DNA of 7,091 nt from Methanosarcinales archaeon (GCA_030609345.1 JAUWCK010000053.1:1-7091), one strand, 5' to 3'; counted from the stretch's first letter, positions 1 to 6,694 are shown. The notes: generated by a model from the letters alone, not told the origin. Program-made: numbers and translations.

Positions 1-68
1 GTTTCGAATATCTAAAAACGCACTGGTCAGAACCAGAGCACCAGATGACGTGACGCCCCCGCTCTGCC

Positions 69-83
69 CGGAAAAGTTAAAAC
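69..83 (+). promoter_or_regulatory. Probable BRE/TATA promoter of the epimerase gene
   Basis: A purine-rich BRE-like stretch (CGGAAA) runs into an AGTTAAAA element at 75-82. Its centre lies about 25 bases before the ATG at 104, the distance at which archaeal RNA polymerase usually initiates, so transcription should begin at or next to the start codon. No good Shine-Dalgarno sequence precedes that ATG, which agrees with a leaderless mRNA. The element departs from the best TATA consensus, so the call is moderate. Confidence 0.4.
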
Positions 84-103
84 AGTGACGACGAAGTCAG
101 ATT

Positions 104-1018
104 ATGATCGAAGGGAGAAACGTTCTGGTGACCGGCGGCGCGGGTTTCATCGGCAGCCATCTCGCAGAGAAGCTCGCAAGCGAATGCACGGTAACAGTAC
201 TTGATAATCTCAGTACAGGGAAGAAGAAGAACCTGCCAGAGAATGCGACATTCGTAAACGGCGATCTTAGTGATTTTGATCTGCTCAAAAAGACGATTGA
301 CGATGCAGGGATCGATCTGATCTTCCATATCGGCGCGAACGCATCTGTGCCGAATTCTGTGGAGAACCCGAGATACGACTTTGACGCGAACGCTCTTGGC
401 ACGTTTAACGTCCTGACAGCGTCTCTCGATTCGGATGTCGCAAAGGTGGTGTACGCATCCACTGCCGCGGTCTATGGCGAACCAGTCTACACCCCAATCG
501 ACGAAGATCATCCGCTCCATCCGATATCGCCTTACGGTGCATCGAAGCTTGCAGGCGAACGGTACGGGTTCGCGTTTAAGGAGACGTACGGACTTGCGTT
601 TGCAGCGATACGGATATTTAACACCTACGGGACAAGGCAGCCGAGATACGTGATGTACGATTTCATACATAAGCTGCGAGCAAACCCAGAACTACTTGAG
701 GTTCTCGGCACAGGCGAGCAGATCAGGGATTACTGCTACGTCTCTGACATGGCAGATGCCTTTGTGCTGGTTGCAGAGCGCGGTGAGGGCGTGTACAATG
801 CCGCCGGCGGAAGCCCGACGTCGATCAAGCATCTCGCCGAGTTGATGGTCTCGATCATATCGCCGGAAGCCGAGATACGGTACGGTGGCAGGACATGGGC
901 TGGCGATGTGAACACGCTGTACGCGGATATCACGCGGATTAAGGATCTGGGCTTTGAACCGAAGGTCGGGTTCGAGGAAGGTGTCAGGACGATGATTGCG
1001 TGGTTCGAGGATGCCTGA
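104..1018 (+). CDS. NAD-dependent sugar-nucleotide epimerase/dehydratase (extended SDR, GalE-like)
   Basis: This 304-residue protein is an extended short-chain dehydrogenase/reductase acting on a nucleotide sugar in the cytoplasm, most likely a UDP-glucose 4-epimerase or a close relative. The N-terminal Rossmann fold shows the NAD motif GGAGFIG at residues 11-17, Asp34 for the adenosine ribose, and a GDL motif at 53-55. The catalytic triad is intact: Thr120 in the STAAVYG segment, and Tyr144 and Lys148 in YGASK. The C-terminal substrate domain has the family RIFNTYG and RDYCYVSDMADAF motifs. The length is normal for the shorter archaeal members. ATG 104 is the first possible start, because an in-frame TGA lies at 86-88. 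The real substrate (glucose/galactose, N-acetylated or uronic sugars, or a 4,6-dehydratase reaction) cannot be read from sequence alone. A role in sugars for glycan or S-layer decoration is inference. It appears to be a single-gene unit here, and its GC content is higher than that of the next gene. Confidence 0.9.
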   Translation: MIEGRNVLVTGGAGFIGSHLAEKLASECTVTVLDNLSTGKKKNLPENATFVNGDLSDFDLLKKTIDDAGIDLIFHIGANASVPNSVENPRYDFDANALGTFNVLTASLDSDVAKVVYASTAAVYGEPVYTPIDEDHPLHPISPYGASKLAGERYGFAFKETYGLAFAAIRIFNTYGTRQPRYVMYDFIHKLRANPELLEVLGTGEQIRDYCYVSDMADAFVLVAERGEGVYNAAGGSPTSIKHLAELMVSIISPEAEIRYGGRTWAGDVNTLYADITRIKDLGFEPKVGFEEGVRTMIAWFEDA

Positions 1019-1195
1019 TGGGCACAACCAAACATGTACGCGCTGATAAACGAATCTCACGAATAAACTTCGAGCAGAGGGTATTTTAGCCACCTGGGGA
1101 TACCTCACAATATTACCGAACCAACAGCCATCCCTTCCGGATGTCGGACGATACCGTTTCAGGAGCGATTGATGGGCTTAACCGATGCTGTGTGG

Positions 1196-1210
1196 ACAAG
1201 ATTTAAATAT
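1196..1210 (+). promoter_or_regulatory. BRE/TATA promoter of the methylglyoxal-synthase-like gene
   Basis: ACAAGA followed by TTTAAATAT (1202-1210) is a strong archaeal BRE/TATA match. It predicts a transcription start near 1230, just before the GGTGA ribosome binding site. This rules out the ATG at 1185, which lies upstream of the promoter, and supports the GTG at 1245 as the true start. Confidence 0.65.
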
Positions 1211-1232
1211 CAAATGCGACCAGATATATATT

Positions 1233-1237
1233 GGTGA
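1233..1237 (+). promoter_or_regulatory. Shine-Dalgarno site GGTGA deciding the GTG start at 1245
   Basis: GGTGA matches the archaeal anti-Shine-Dalgarno core and lies seven bases before GTG 1245. The ATG codons at 1185 and 1214 lack such a site, and the first is upstream of the predicted promoter. Confidence 0.65.
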
Positions 1238-1244
1238 GGTAGCT

Positions 1245-1625
1245 GTGAAAATCAACATCGCGTTAGTGGTGCAGGAGGGGATGAAAGACAATCTTCAGAA
1301 ACTTGTCAACGATCATAAAGCGTTTCTTTCGGACAATTGCATCATATCCACGAAAGGAACGGCTGAGTATCTTCATAAAAAGACAGAAATTACAGTAACT
1401 AAGGCAGTCAGTTCCGGGCAAGAGGGAGGCGACATAAACATAGCAAATATGGTATTGGAAGGCGACATCGACATTGCAATATTCTTGCTAAATCCCATAC
1501 GGTACTTTCCGCATTGTCAAGATGCTTATGCATTGATGCGGGTGTGCAACTTCAAGGACATCCCTCTTGCAATGAATATGAGAACGGCTTATATGATATT
1601 GTCAAGCATTTCACGCGAAAGTTGA
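1245..1625 (+). CDS. mgsA: Methylglyoxal synthase-like protein (MGS-fold, altered active site)
   Basis: The protein has 126 residues from the GTG start and matches methylglyoxal synthase, which converts dihydroxyacetone phosphate to methylglyoxal and phosphate in the cytoplasm. Landmarks, with E. coli MgsA equivalents aligned by eye: Lys14 (K23), Thr36 and Thr39 (T45, T48) and Ser57-Gly58 (S65, G66) for phosphate binding; Asp63 in SGQEGGD (the key base D71); His90 in FPHCQD (H98); Asp93 (D101). Two positions differ: Gln10-Glu11 replace the usual His19-Asp20 pair, and Asn83 replaces D91. The C-terminus stops soon after NMRTAYMIL, some 10-25 residues shorter than the E. coli or B. subtilis enzymes. 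The gene is visibly richer in A+T than its neighbours (about 42% GC by hand count over 1321-1500), which may mean transfer. Known chemistry in methanogens offers a use for methylglyoxal, the deoxy-ketofructose-phosphate route to aromatic amino acids, but that link is inference. A non-catalytic or sensory role is possible. The symbol marks homology, not proven activity. Confidence 0.75.
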   Translation: MKINIALVVQEGMKDNLQKLVNDHKAFLSDNCIISTKGTAEYLHKKTEITVTKAVSSGQEGGDINIANMVLEGDIDIAIFLLNPIRYFPHCQDAYALMRVCNFKDIPLAMNMRTAYMILSSISRES

Positions 1626-1681
1626 CAATCGTCCCCGCTACAGGTCATCGATCCGGACGGGCGAATCCTGCAAGATGGGGA

Positions 1682-2377
1682 TCAATCTTCCGTAACGACC
1701 CAGACCCCTTCCATGATCCAGTTCTCGCTTCCCCGCATTATGATCTCCTCGGGAACCGTGCTGAGCGCTGCGATCGCTTCGTCCTCTGTCATCCCGAAGA
1801 TCGTTCCAAGCGCGATCATCTCCCTGGGCGCCCGGAGGTCGTAGATCGACTGCGCATTGCTCGCAAGGATCATCGGCGCACCATACTTGCGTGCGAGCTT
1901 GAGGTTGTGCCTGAAATTCGTGAGTGCTCGAACCCGCGCCCTTCCGCGCATCCTGATTATTGAATCGAGATTGAACTCGATCGCCACCCTGTTTTCAGAT
2001 GCAAACCGCATGAGCACATGATTCAGTCGCTCGTCCGGATGCGACAGGATATCGACAGCGCGGCTCTCGAGCGCTGCACGGTTGATCTTCTCGTTTCCGC
2101 CGTGCACAGCAAGCACAGAGACGCGGGGACGGTATCTCTGGATCATCTGCATCAGGTGGTGCGGGTTCTTTGCGACGATCTCGATCCCTGAATAGACCTC
2201 GATTTTGGGATGATCGGTCGTCCCCGGTTTCTGCGGCTGGTGCGGTGTGTGATTCGTGATTGCGATTCCCGCGTAGCCGTATCCGGATGCGATCTCTGCC
2301 ATCGCTTCTGGTGAGTCGCTGCATTCGGGCGCGGTGTGGATGCTAAAGTCGTAGAATTTTTGGGTGCGCATGGGCAT
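1682..2377 (-). CDS. rnp3: Ribonuclease P protein component 3 (Rpp30 family)
   Basis: This is the archaeal homologue of human Rpp30, a TIM-barrel (PHP-like) protein subunit of RNase P. It pairs with Pop5 to support the catalytic RNA in trimming the 5' leader from pre-tRNA. From the ATG at 2377 the protein has 231 residues, the usual family length. Visible family signatures are FYDFSIH near the N-terminus (8-14), KVYSGIEI-like KIEVYSGIEI (58-67), GGNEKINRAALE (93-104), VDILSHP (108-114), the RVAIEFN strand (130-136), FRHNLKLARKYGAP (155-168) and the SNAQSIYDLRAPRE segment (173-186). Met22 of the longest frame (2377) or the Met two codons later (2371) is preferred because a TATA box lies just upstream; the ATG at 2440 would start inside the preceding gene. 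In many archaea this gene sits with rnp2, exosome or proteasome genes; here it stands alone, 46 bases downstream of a surface-protein gene and 56 bases from a convergent neighbour. Confidence 0.93.
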   Translation of the reverse strand: MPMRTQKFYDFSIHTAPECSDSPEAMAEIASGYGYAGIAITNHTPHQPQKPGTTDHPKIEVYSGIEIVAKNPHHLMQMIQRYRPRVSVLAVHGGNEKINRAALESRAVDILSHPDERLNHVLMRFASENRVAIEFNLDSIIRMRGRARVRALTNFRHNLKLARKYGAPMILASNAQSIYDLRAPREMIALGTIFGMTEDEAIAALSTVPEEIIMRGSENWIMEGVWVVTED

Positions 2378-2391
2378 TTCGGTCAGCGTAA

Positions 2392-2407
2392 TTTCTTTAT
2401 AATATCC
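2392..2407 (-). promoter_or_regulatory. TATA promoter of the RNase P component 3 gene
   Basis: On the minus strand GGATATTATAAAG holds a TATA element (2403 down to 2396) within the 46-base gap after the surface-protein gene. Its centre lies about 22 and 28 bases before the two candidate ATG codons at 2377 and 2371, so transcription should start at or very near the start codon. The gene can therefore be transcribed independently of the large gene upstream. Confidence 0.5.
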
Positions 2408-2423
2408 GATACTGCAGGCGAAT

Positions 2424-5400
2424 CTATAATTTGATCGCACCGCCCGCCGCCTGCAGGATCATAAGCGCATCCAGTGATGTTACCTTGTCGTCATCGTTTA
2501 CGTCCGCGGCGGGATCGTATCCGCGGCTGCCTGCTGCTATTTGCAAGCATATAAGTGCGTCCGCTGGAGAGACATCGCCGTCGCCATTAAGATCGCCTGA
2601 CAATGTTGTGTTTGTATCTGCGCTCAATCTAAACGTTGCAAGATTCTCCGCCTCTTGGCGACCATCCAGCGCGTTCCATGATACGATATCCACATAATAC
2701 AGCCCCTCATCTGCTACAGTACTATCCCACATATTCCCATAATTCTTATCTCCTGCTGCGCCATCGCTATGCAATCCATCATCAAATAGTTCCAAATCAC
2801 AAATAGTGGTTTCGTCTGGATGCTGGATCGTTGCCTCAATCTTTTTAAGTGCTGTAGTTCCCATCCTCGCAAATATTATGAATTGCGTCCCCGCAGTTCC
2901 AGATGTTGGTGTGACACTGACCGGTGAATTCGTCCAATGCTCACGAGGTTCGGATGTATAGCTATTATCGCTATTTGTTGTGAAGAGATATGTTCCATAT
3001 ACCATATCATAATATATATTTGTATCTATGTAATCCGTGATGGGTTCTATATCATTATCTTCCAGAACATATCCGCTTTCAACTGTGTGATCTTGGCTTG
3101 AACTGGTAGTCTGTCCTGTATACAATGATGCCGTAACTGTTACTTTCCCACCAACTGATACACCCAGTATAGATAACCCAAAGTTTGTCGCCACGGTTTC
3201 GTTTACTTCCATTGTAAACGTTAATTCACTCGAATTGGTTAGTGTGGTTGTGCGGGCGTGTCCGGTGGATGGCCCGCCTGTGAAGGACAGTGTCCTTTCA
3301 TATTCTGTTCTGCCCGCCTCATCACCGTCTATGCGATTATCAAAACCCATATCAAGACCCAAGACGCGTGATCTCCACGGCTCCTCTACATTTTCACTGA
3401 TCCATGCACCCGTTTTTACAAATTCTGACGAACGGACAATCCAATATCTGAAAACGTTTTCAGAACTGATAAACTGGTGGTGAGGGTCTGTTCCGTTACT
3501 GTACCACGTTGTTCTGTTGATAAACTGATAATGGACGACCCATTCTTCACCGAAAAAAGTATCCCCATAACCGGGACCCATTGCACCGGGTTCTTCTGTT
3601 TTTGGTGTCTCGATTCGATCCGCGGTCTCAATACTGATCTCAACCCCTCCGGATTCAGTGGTAGACATATTTACGCTGCTCGACGAATCAACACCTTGCC
3701 CAAACCATTTGGCATGAGCTTCGATTGTTGTGGATGCCGATGTTCCAAAATCAAATTCTGATCCGATGGAAGACTTAACCGATTCTTCCATGTACGAATA
3801 ACTCCCGTCTCCATTTGGATCGTGCAAAATGAGATATACCGCGTATGGGATTGTTGTAGTCCCTTCATCAAGGATCTCTTCTTCCACGATCACCGGTTTG
3901 CTGATGATACGCTTAACGAATGGGTAGAATCTAATCGCGGTGGTGTCGTCTGCGATCCTGAAGTACATATCACCCATGATGTGTTCCCAAGTACCTGCAT
4001 CCAAATCGATCGAGCCATCATTCTCCATGATGATGCCGTATTCACTTACTGATTTAACCTCCATCTCGCCGTATCCGTCACCGGTGTCTATGGAGAGGGG
4101 ATCATCTGATATCTGGAATATGCCGTCGATTACCACCATGTAATCCTCTGCACCAGAAAGGATGCTTGAGACGTGGACTGCGATGATCGGGACGTCTGTA
4201 ACGGTCCCAAGGTCTTTTGCATACACAAGAGTGTCTGGCACATCGGTGATCATGGTGTTGTTAGAAACCGATTTTCCATTCCGTAGTAGTTCAAATTGCG
4301 CCTGCTTCCCACTAACGTCGGGTTGTATAAACTTTAATTCATACCCTTCTTCCAACTGGAGTGACGCACCTGTGGAGATGACCCAGTTATCCTCAACATC
4401 GAGCAGAACCTTGCTCAGCATATTCTTTGAAATAAGGCTTATGGTTTTGTCTGTTATCTCATCATCAGTCTCAGTTCCATATCCTGCGAAATACCTCTCG
4501 GTCATAAACTCGATCACTTTGTATTGACCCCATTTGCTCAACTCAAAACTGGAATAGGTCGTTGTAGTGGTGTACACAAGGTCGCCTTTATCGATGACTC
4601 GGTCAATATTCGGTCCGGTTAGTGTACCAGCAGCAATTCTCAGTGTCTCTGTTGCTACATTGTGGTCCAGATCATACCAGAGACCTGCAAAATCGGTAGC
4701 ATCCCATATTATGTCTACAGTCTGCGCCCCCACCAAATTATGAACTTCACCGCGAATCTCGTAGAACCCATTATCAGTGTATTTGATGAACGGATAGAAT
4801 CTGATCACATTTGGATCATCTGCGGTCTTGAGACACATGTTACCCATAATGCGTTTGGTGGTGCCAGTGTCCAGATCGATGGTAGTTTCGTTATTTTCGA
4901 GAACTATCTGGGCAGAACTTACATTCATAACCTCCATAGCGCCGAACTCATCACCAGTATCGATTTCCAGCACATCATCATCGATCAGGAACACGTACAT
5001 GACCTGTGTGATGTTGGTATCAGTTCCTCTGAACACAGCACGCACATAGCAGGAGAATACAGGAATATCATCTTCTCCACCGATGTCTGCAGTGTACGTA
5101 TATACATCACCGGGTGAAACGACTTTGTTATAGAGTTCCAGTCCATTTTTGCTCAAACAAAATCGTACCTCATCTCTTTCAAGGTCGATTTCTTTAGCAG
5201 TGAGACTGAATCCGCCACCAATATCCCAAGCATCGCCTGTTGCTAAGGTCTTCACGTCATTATCCTCAAATTCGACCAGAAGTTTGCAGAGTTTATCTGC
5301 CTTGCCAGCGATCGCCACACGTTGCTCCCCCACCCAGCCTTCGGTATAATATCCCGCATCCCCAACGGTTAGTCCCTCATTCTCATAGAGTACATATTGC

Positions 5401-6674
5401 TGATAAGTAGGGTGGGTTTGATATATCAAGCAGTTCTCAGCGATGGTTCGATCCCATGGCGCGGATAATGTGCCAGCCACGATGCTGAGTTCCTCGGTCG
5501 CCAGATCATCATCCAGATCATACCAGAAACCAGCAAAATTAGTGGCATTCCATACTATATCAGCGGATTGTGCAGCCGTCAGATTCACAAACTCACCACG
5601 TATCTGTAACTCAAACTCGCTTTCGGCGGATGACAGATCGATGGTAACATTGACAGCGCTTCCGCCCCACCCAAGAAACTCGCTGAACTCAATCGGATCA
5701 CTGATTCCTATTCTTTCGTTACTGGTAGCATCGAACATACGAGCCACAACGACCATATCAACCCAATCCCACCCATCACTCAAATTGGTAAGATTATACC
5801 AACCAACCGTGCCGCCAGTCCCGTTAGAAGTTGTGGTGACCAGCGGCTCTCCGTACACGTCATCGACGATCTCTCCGACGGTGCCGTTCTCCGGATACCA
5901 GTAATGAAGTTCAACCGTTGCATTGGGTATTCCTGCGTGGTTTTCATCCGATACGAATCCCGGGATTGTGTATCTCTCCTCGCGCAACGTTTCAAACCGG
6001 ATATAGATATTCTCGGTCGGTTCTATCGATGTGAAATTCCATGTTATGGTGTTGTTTTCAAAGACGTAGCCATCCGGGGCGATTTCAGTTATCCAGTCCG
6101 GCTCTATGTCGTGAAGCACTATCGTGATGTTTGCCTCTTCGATGACACCGCCCCATGCTGCGCCTGTTTTCAGTACGTATGTGAACCAGTGGCTTGCCAT
6201 CCTGCCGTAGTTTCCGTAATAACTGAGCGGCACCCAGTAACTGACTCCAACATCCTGTATCTCCATCTCGTCAAAACTCATATTCCATACCATCCACTGA
6301 CTCCCGTTCACGTCCATCATCTCGGTTTCCACCGGTTGGGAATCCACATAAGCCTTAAAATCCTCTAACGGATATGTATACGGTCCGTCGCCAATCCAAT
6401 CCCATCCAAGCCCGACTGGAAAGCCCACGAGCATACTTTCGTTTTCTCCAGGGTTCATCAGCGTGAAATTGCACTTTACGGTAGCATTTTCTATACACAG
6501 GTCTATGTGCACTGTTTCGTTTACCATCTGCACGTTGGTTACATTGACTGGCTGCATAGTCTCACCCTGTGCGTTTGGAGGTGCTATATCTCCAACGGCA
6601 GTAGTTGACAGAAAAATAACAGATATTGCCAAAACAATGGCAATTTTACCGATGATTAATGTGTGTTTTTCCAT
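2424..6674 (-). CDS. Giant secreted S-layer-domain protein with C-terminal type I dockerin
   Basis: This exported protein of 1416 residues is predicted to act at the cell surface. Numbering starts from the ATG at 6674, chosen because a TATA box lies about 25 bases upstream; the ATG at 6686 is too close to it. Residues 1-28 form a signal peptide (charged start, then IIGKIAIVLAISVIFL). Residues about 43-232 are a beta-rich N-terminal domain (LVGFPVGLGW motif). Residues 236-336 resemble a carboxypeptidase-regulatory/Ig fold (GFVSDENHAGIPNATVEL). Residues 353-630 and 636-920 are two tandem Methanosarcina-type S-layer domains, each with FAGxWYDLD near its start and RFYPF at its end. Residues 926-1248 are beta-rich and unassigned. 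Residues 1251-1353 look like a choice-of-anchor-X Ig domain (FDDGLHSD, AGD). Residues 1359-1412 are a type I dockerin. There is no C-terminal membrane helix, PGF-CTERM or LPXTG signal, so attachment through a cohesin partner is inferred. About 28 N-glycosylation sequons are present, crowded into the first 380 residues. A structural S-layer, sheath or extracellular complex component are all possible; no enzymatic motif was recognised. Confidence 0.9.
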   Translation of the reverse strand: MEKHTLIIGKIAIVLAISVIFLSTTAVGDIAPPNAQGETMQPVNVTNVQMVNETVHIDLCIENATVKCNFTLMNPGENESMLVGFPVGLGWDWIGDGPYTYPLEDFKAYVDSQPVETEMMDVNGSQWMVWNMSFDEMEIQDVGVSYWVPLSYYGNYGRMASHWFTYVLKTGAAWGGVIEEANITIVLHDIEPDWITEIAPDGYVFENNTITWNFTSIEPTENIYIRFETLREERYTIPGFVSDENHAGIPNATVELHYWYPENGTVGEIVDDVYGEPLVTTTSNGTGGTVGWYNLTNLSDGWDWVDMVVVARMFDATSNERIGISDPIEFSEFLGWGGSAVNVTIDLSSAESEFELQIRGEFVNLTAAQSADIVWNATNFAGFWYDLDDDLATEELSIVAGTLSAPWDRTIAENCLIYQTHPTYQQYVLYENEGLTVGDAGYYTEGWVGEQRVAIAGKADKLCKLLVEFEDNDVKTLATGDAWDIGGGFSLTAKEIDLERDEVRFCLSKNGLELYNKVVSPGDVYTYTADIGGEDDIPVFSCYVRAVFRGTDTNITQVMYVFLIDDDVLEIDTGDEFGAMEVMNVSSAQIVLENNETTIDLDTGTTKRIMGNMCLKTADDPNVIRFYPFIKYTDNGFYEIRGEVHNLVGAQTVDIIWDATDFAGLWYDLDHNVATETLRIAAGTLTGPNIDRVIDKGDLVYTTTTTYSSFELSKWGQYKVIEFMTERYFAGYGTETDDEITDKTISLISKNMLSKVLLDVEDNWVISTGASLQLEEGYELKFIQPDVSGKQAQFELLRNGKSVSNNTMITDVPDTLVYAKDLGTVTDVPIIAVHVSSILSGAEDYMVVIDGIFQISDDPLSIDTGDGYGEMEVKSVSEYGIIMENDGSIDLDAGTWEHIMGDMYFRIADDTTAIRFYPFVKRIISKPVIVEEEILDEGTTTIPYAVYLILHDPNGDGSYSYMEESVKSSIGSEFDFGTSASTTIEAHAKWFGQGVDSSSSVNMSTTESGGVEISIETADRIETPKTEEPGAMGPGYGDTFFGEEWVVHYQFINRTTWYSNGTDPHHQFISSENVFRYWIVRSSEFVKTGAWISENVEEPWRSRVLGLDMGFDNRIDGDEAGRTEYERTLSFTGGPSTGHARTTTLTNSSELTFTMEVNETVATNFGLSILGVSVGGKVTVTASLYTGQTTSSSQDHTVESGYVLEDNDIEPITDYIDTNIYYDMVYGTYLFTTNSDNSYTSEPREHWTNSPVSVTPTSGTAGTQFIIFARMGTTALKKIEATIQHPDETTICDLELFDDGLHSDGAAGDKNYGNMWDSTVADEGLYYVDIVSWNALDGRQEAENLATFRLSADTNTTLSGDLNGDGDVSPADALICLQIAAGSRGYDPAADVNDDDKVTSLDALMILQAAGGAIKL
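2439..2600 (-). other. Type I dockerin domain (two calcium loops)
   Basis: The last part of the surface protein has two EF-hand-like loops: DLNGDGDVSPAD and DVNDDDKVTSLD, each followed by an amphipathic helix (ALICLQIAA and ALMILQAAG). Numbered from the start at 6674, the predicted calcium ligands are D1361, N1363, D1365 and D1372 in loop one, and D1391, N1393, D1395 and D1402 in loop two. All canonical positions are filled, so the module should fold and bind. Dockerins bind cohesin domains on a partner protein; no cohesin is encoded in this window. Confidence 0.9.
2931..3899 (-). other. Unassigned beta-rich module of the surface protein
   Basis: About 320 residues lie between the second S-layer domain and the C-terminal Ig/dockerin pair and match no family I can name with confidence. 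The module begins with a YLILHDPNGDGSYSYMEE motif, passes through a glycine- and serine-rich alternating segment (SILGVSVGGKVTVTASLY), and closes with NIYYDMVYGTYLF. From memory, similar phrases (HDPPGDGS and DPVYGTPLF types) occur in large bacterial secreted proteins, often ahead of Ig-like domains. The polar/apolar alternation fits extended beta strands. No catalytic triad, metal-binding cluster or transmembrane helix is evident. Confidence 0.5.
3915..4769 (-). repeat. S-layer domain, second tandem copy
   Basis: The second of two homologous protein repeats, about 285 residues. It runs from FYEIRGEVHNLVGAQ through DATDFAGLWYDLD, the well-kept FMTERYFAGY motif, LLDVEDNWVISTG, GIFQISDDPLSIDTGDGYGEMEV and IMGDMYFRIADD to AIRFYPFVK. 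This copy is the closer match to the Methanosarcina S-layer consensus (PF07752/DUF1608 type). In M. acetivorans MA0829 two such domains in tandem form the S-layer lattice unit. Confidence 0.85.
4785..5618 (-). repeat. S-layer domain, first tandem copy (more divergent)
   Basis: The first homologous repeat, about 278 residues, opens with FELQIRGEFVNLTAAQ and NATNFAGFWYDLDDD and ends with AMEVMNVSS, IMGNMCLKTADD and VIRFYPFIK. Its opening and closing thirds align with the second copy without large gaps, and the shared similarity is still visible in DNA (for example around 4665-4710 against 5513-5560). The centre differs: where copy two has FMTERYFAGY, this copy reads GYYTEGWVGEQ. It also holds several cysteines, whereas copy two has none. 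Confidence 0.82.
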
Positions 6675-6694
6675 GATATCGCCCATTAACTGAT

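Noticed and set aside
1..88. Possible 3' end of an upstream gene on the plus strand (one frame open to a TGA at 51-53, another to a TGA at 86-88).
   Set aside because: Two frames are equally open over fewer than 30 codons and neither gives a recognisable protein tail. The choice cannot be made without sequence to the left.
77..670. Long minus-strand open frame opposite the epimerase (197 codons).
   Set aside because: It is antisense to a gene with an intact catalytic triad, its product is rich in Arg and Cys with no motif, and it has no promoter. It is a shadow of a G+C-rich gene.
1080..1105. Inverted repeat GGTAT...ATACC with an inner CCA-CC-TGG, a possible terminator after the epimerase gene.
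   Set aside because: The five-pair stem is interrupted and no U-run follows. Archaeal termination rarely relies on such hairpins, so it is not supported.
1141..1206. A 21-codon plus-strand ORF in the gap before the MGS-like gene.
   Set aside because: Its stop falls inside the TATA box, it has no Shine-Dalgarno site or promoter of its own, and the peptide resembles nothing known.
1514..1963. A 149-codon plus-strand frame starting inside the MGS-like gene, considered as a frameshifted C-terminus.
   Set aside because: Beyond 1625 it runs antisense to the RNase P gene, and the first residues after the stop do not resemble the missing MGS tail.
4662..5117. Plus-strand open frames opposite the surface-protein gene, of which this is one of several.
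   Set aside because: All lie antisense to a continuous 1416-codon frame with clear domains. Similar frames recur because the S-layer coding sequence itself is duplicated.
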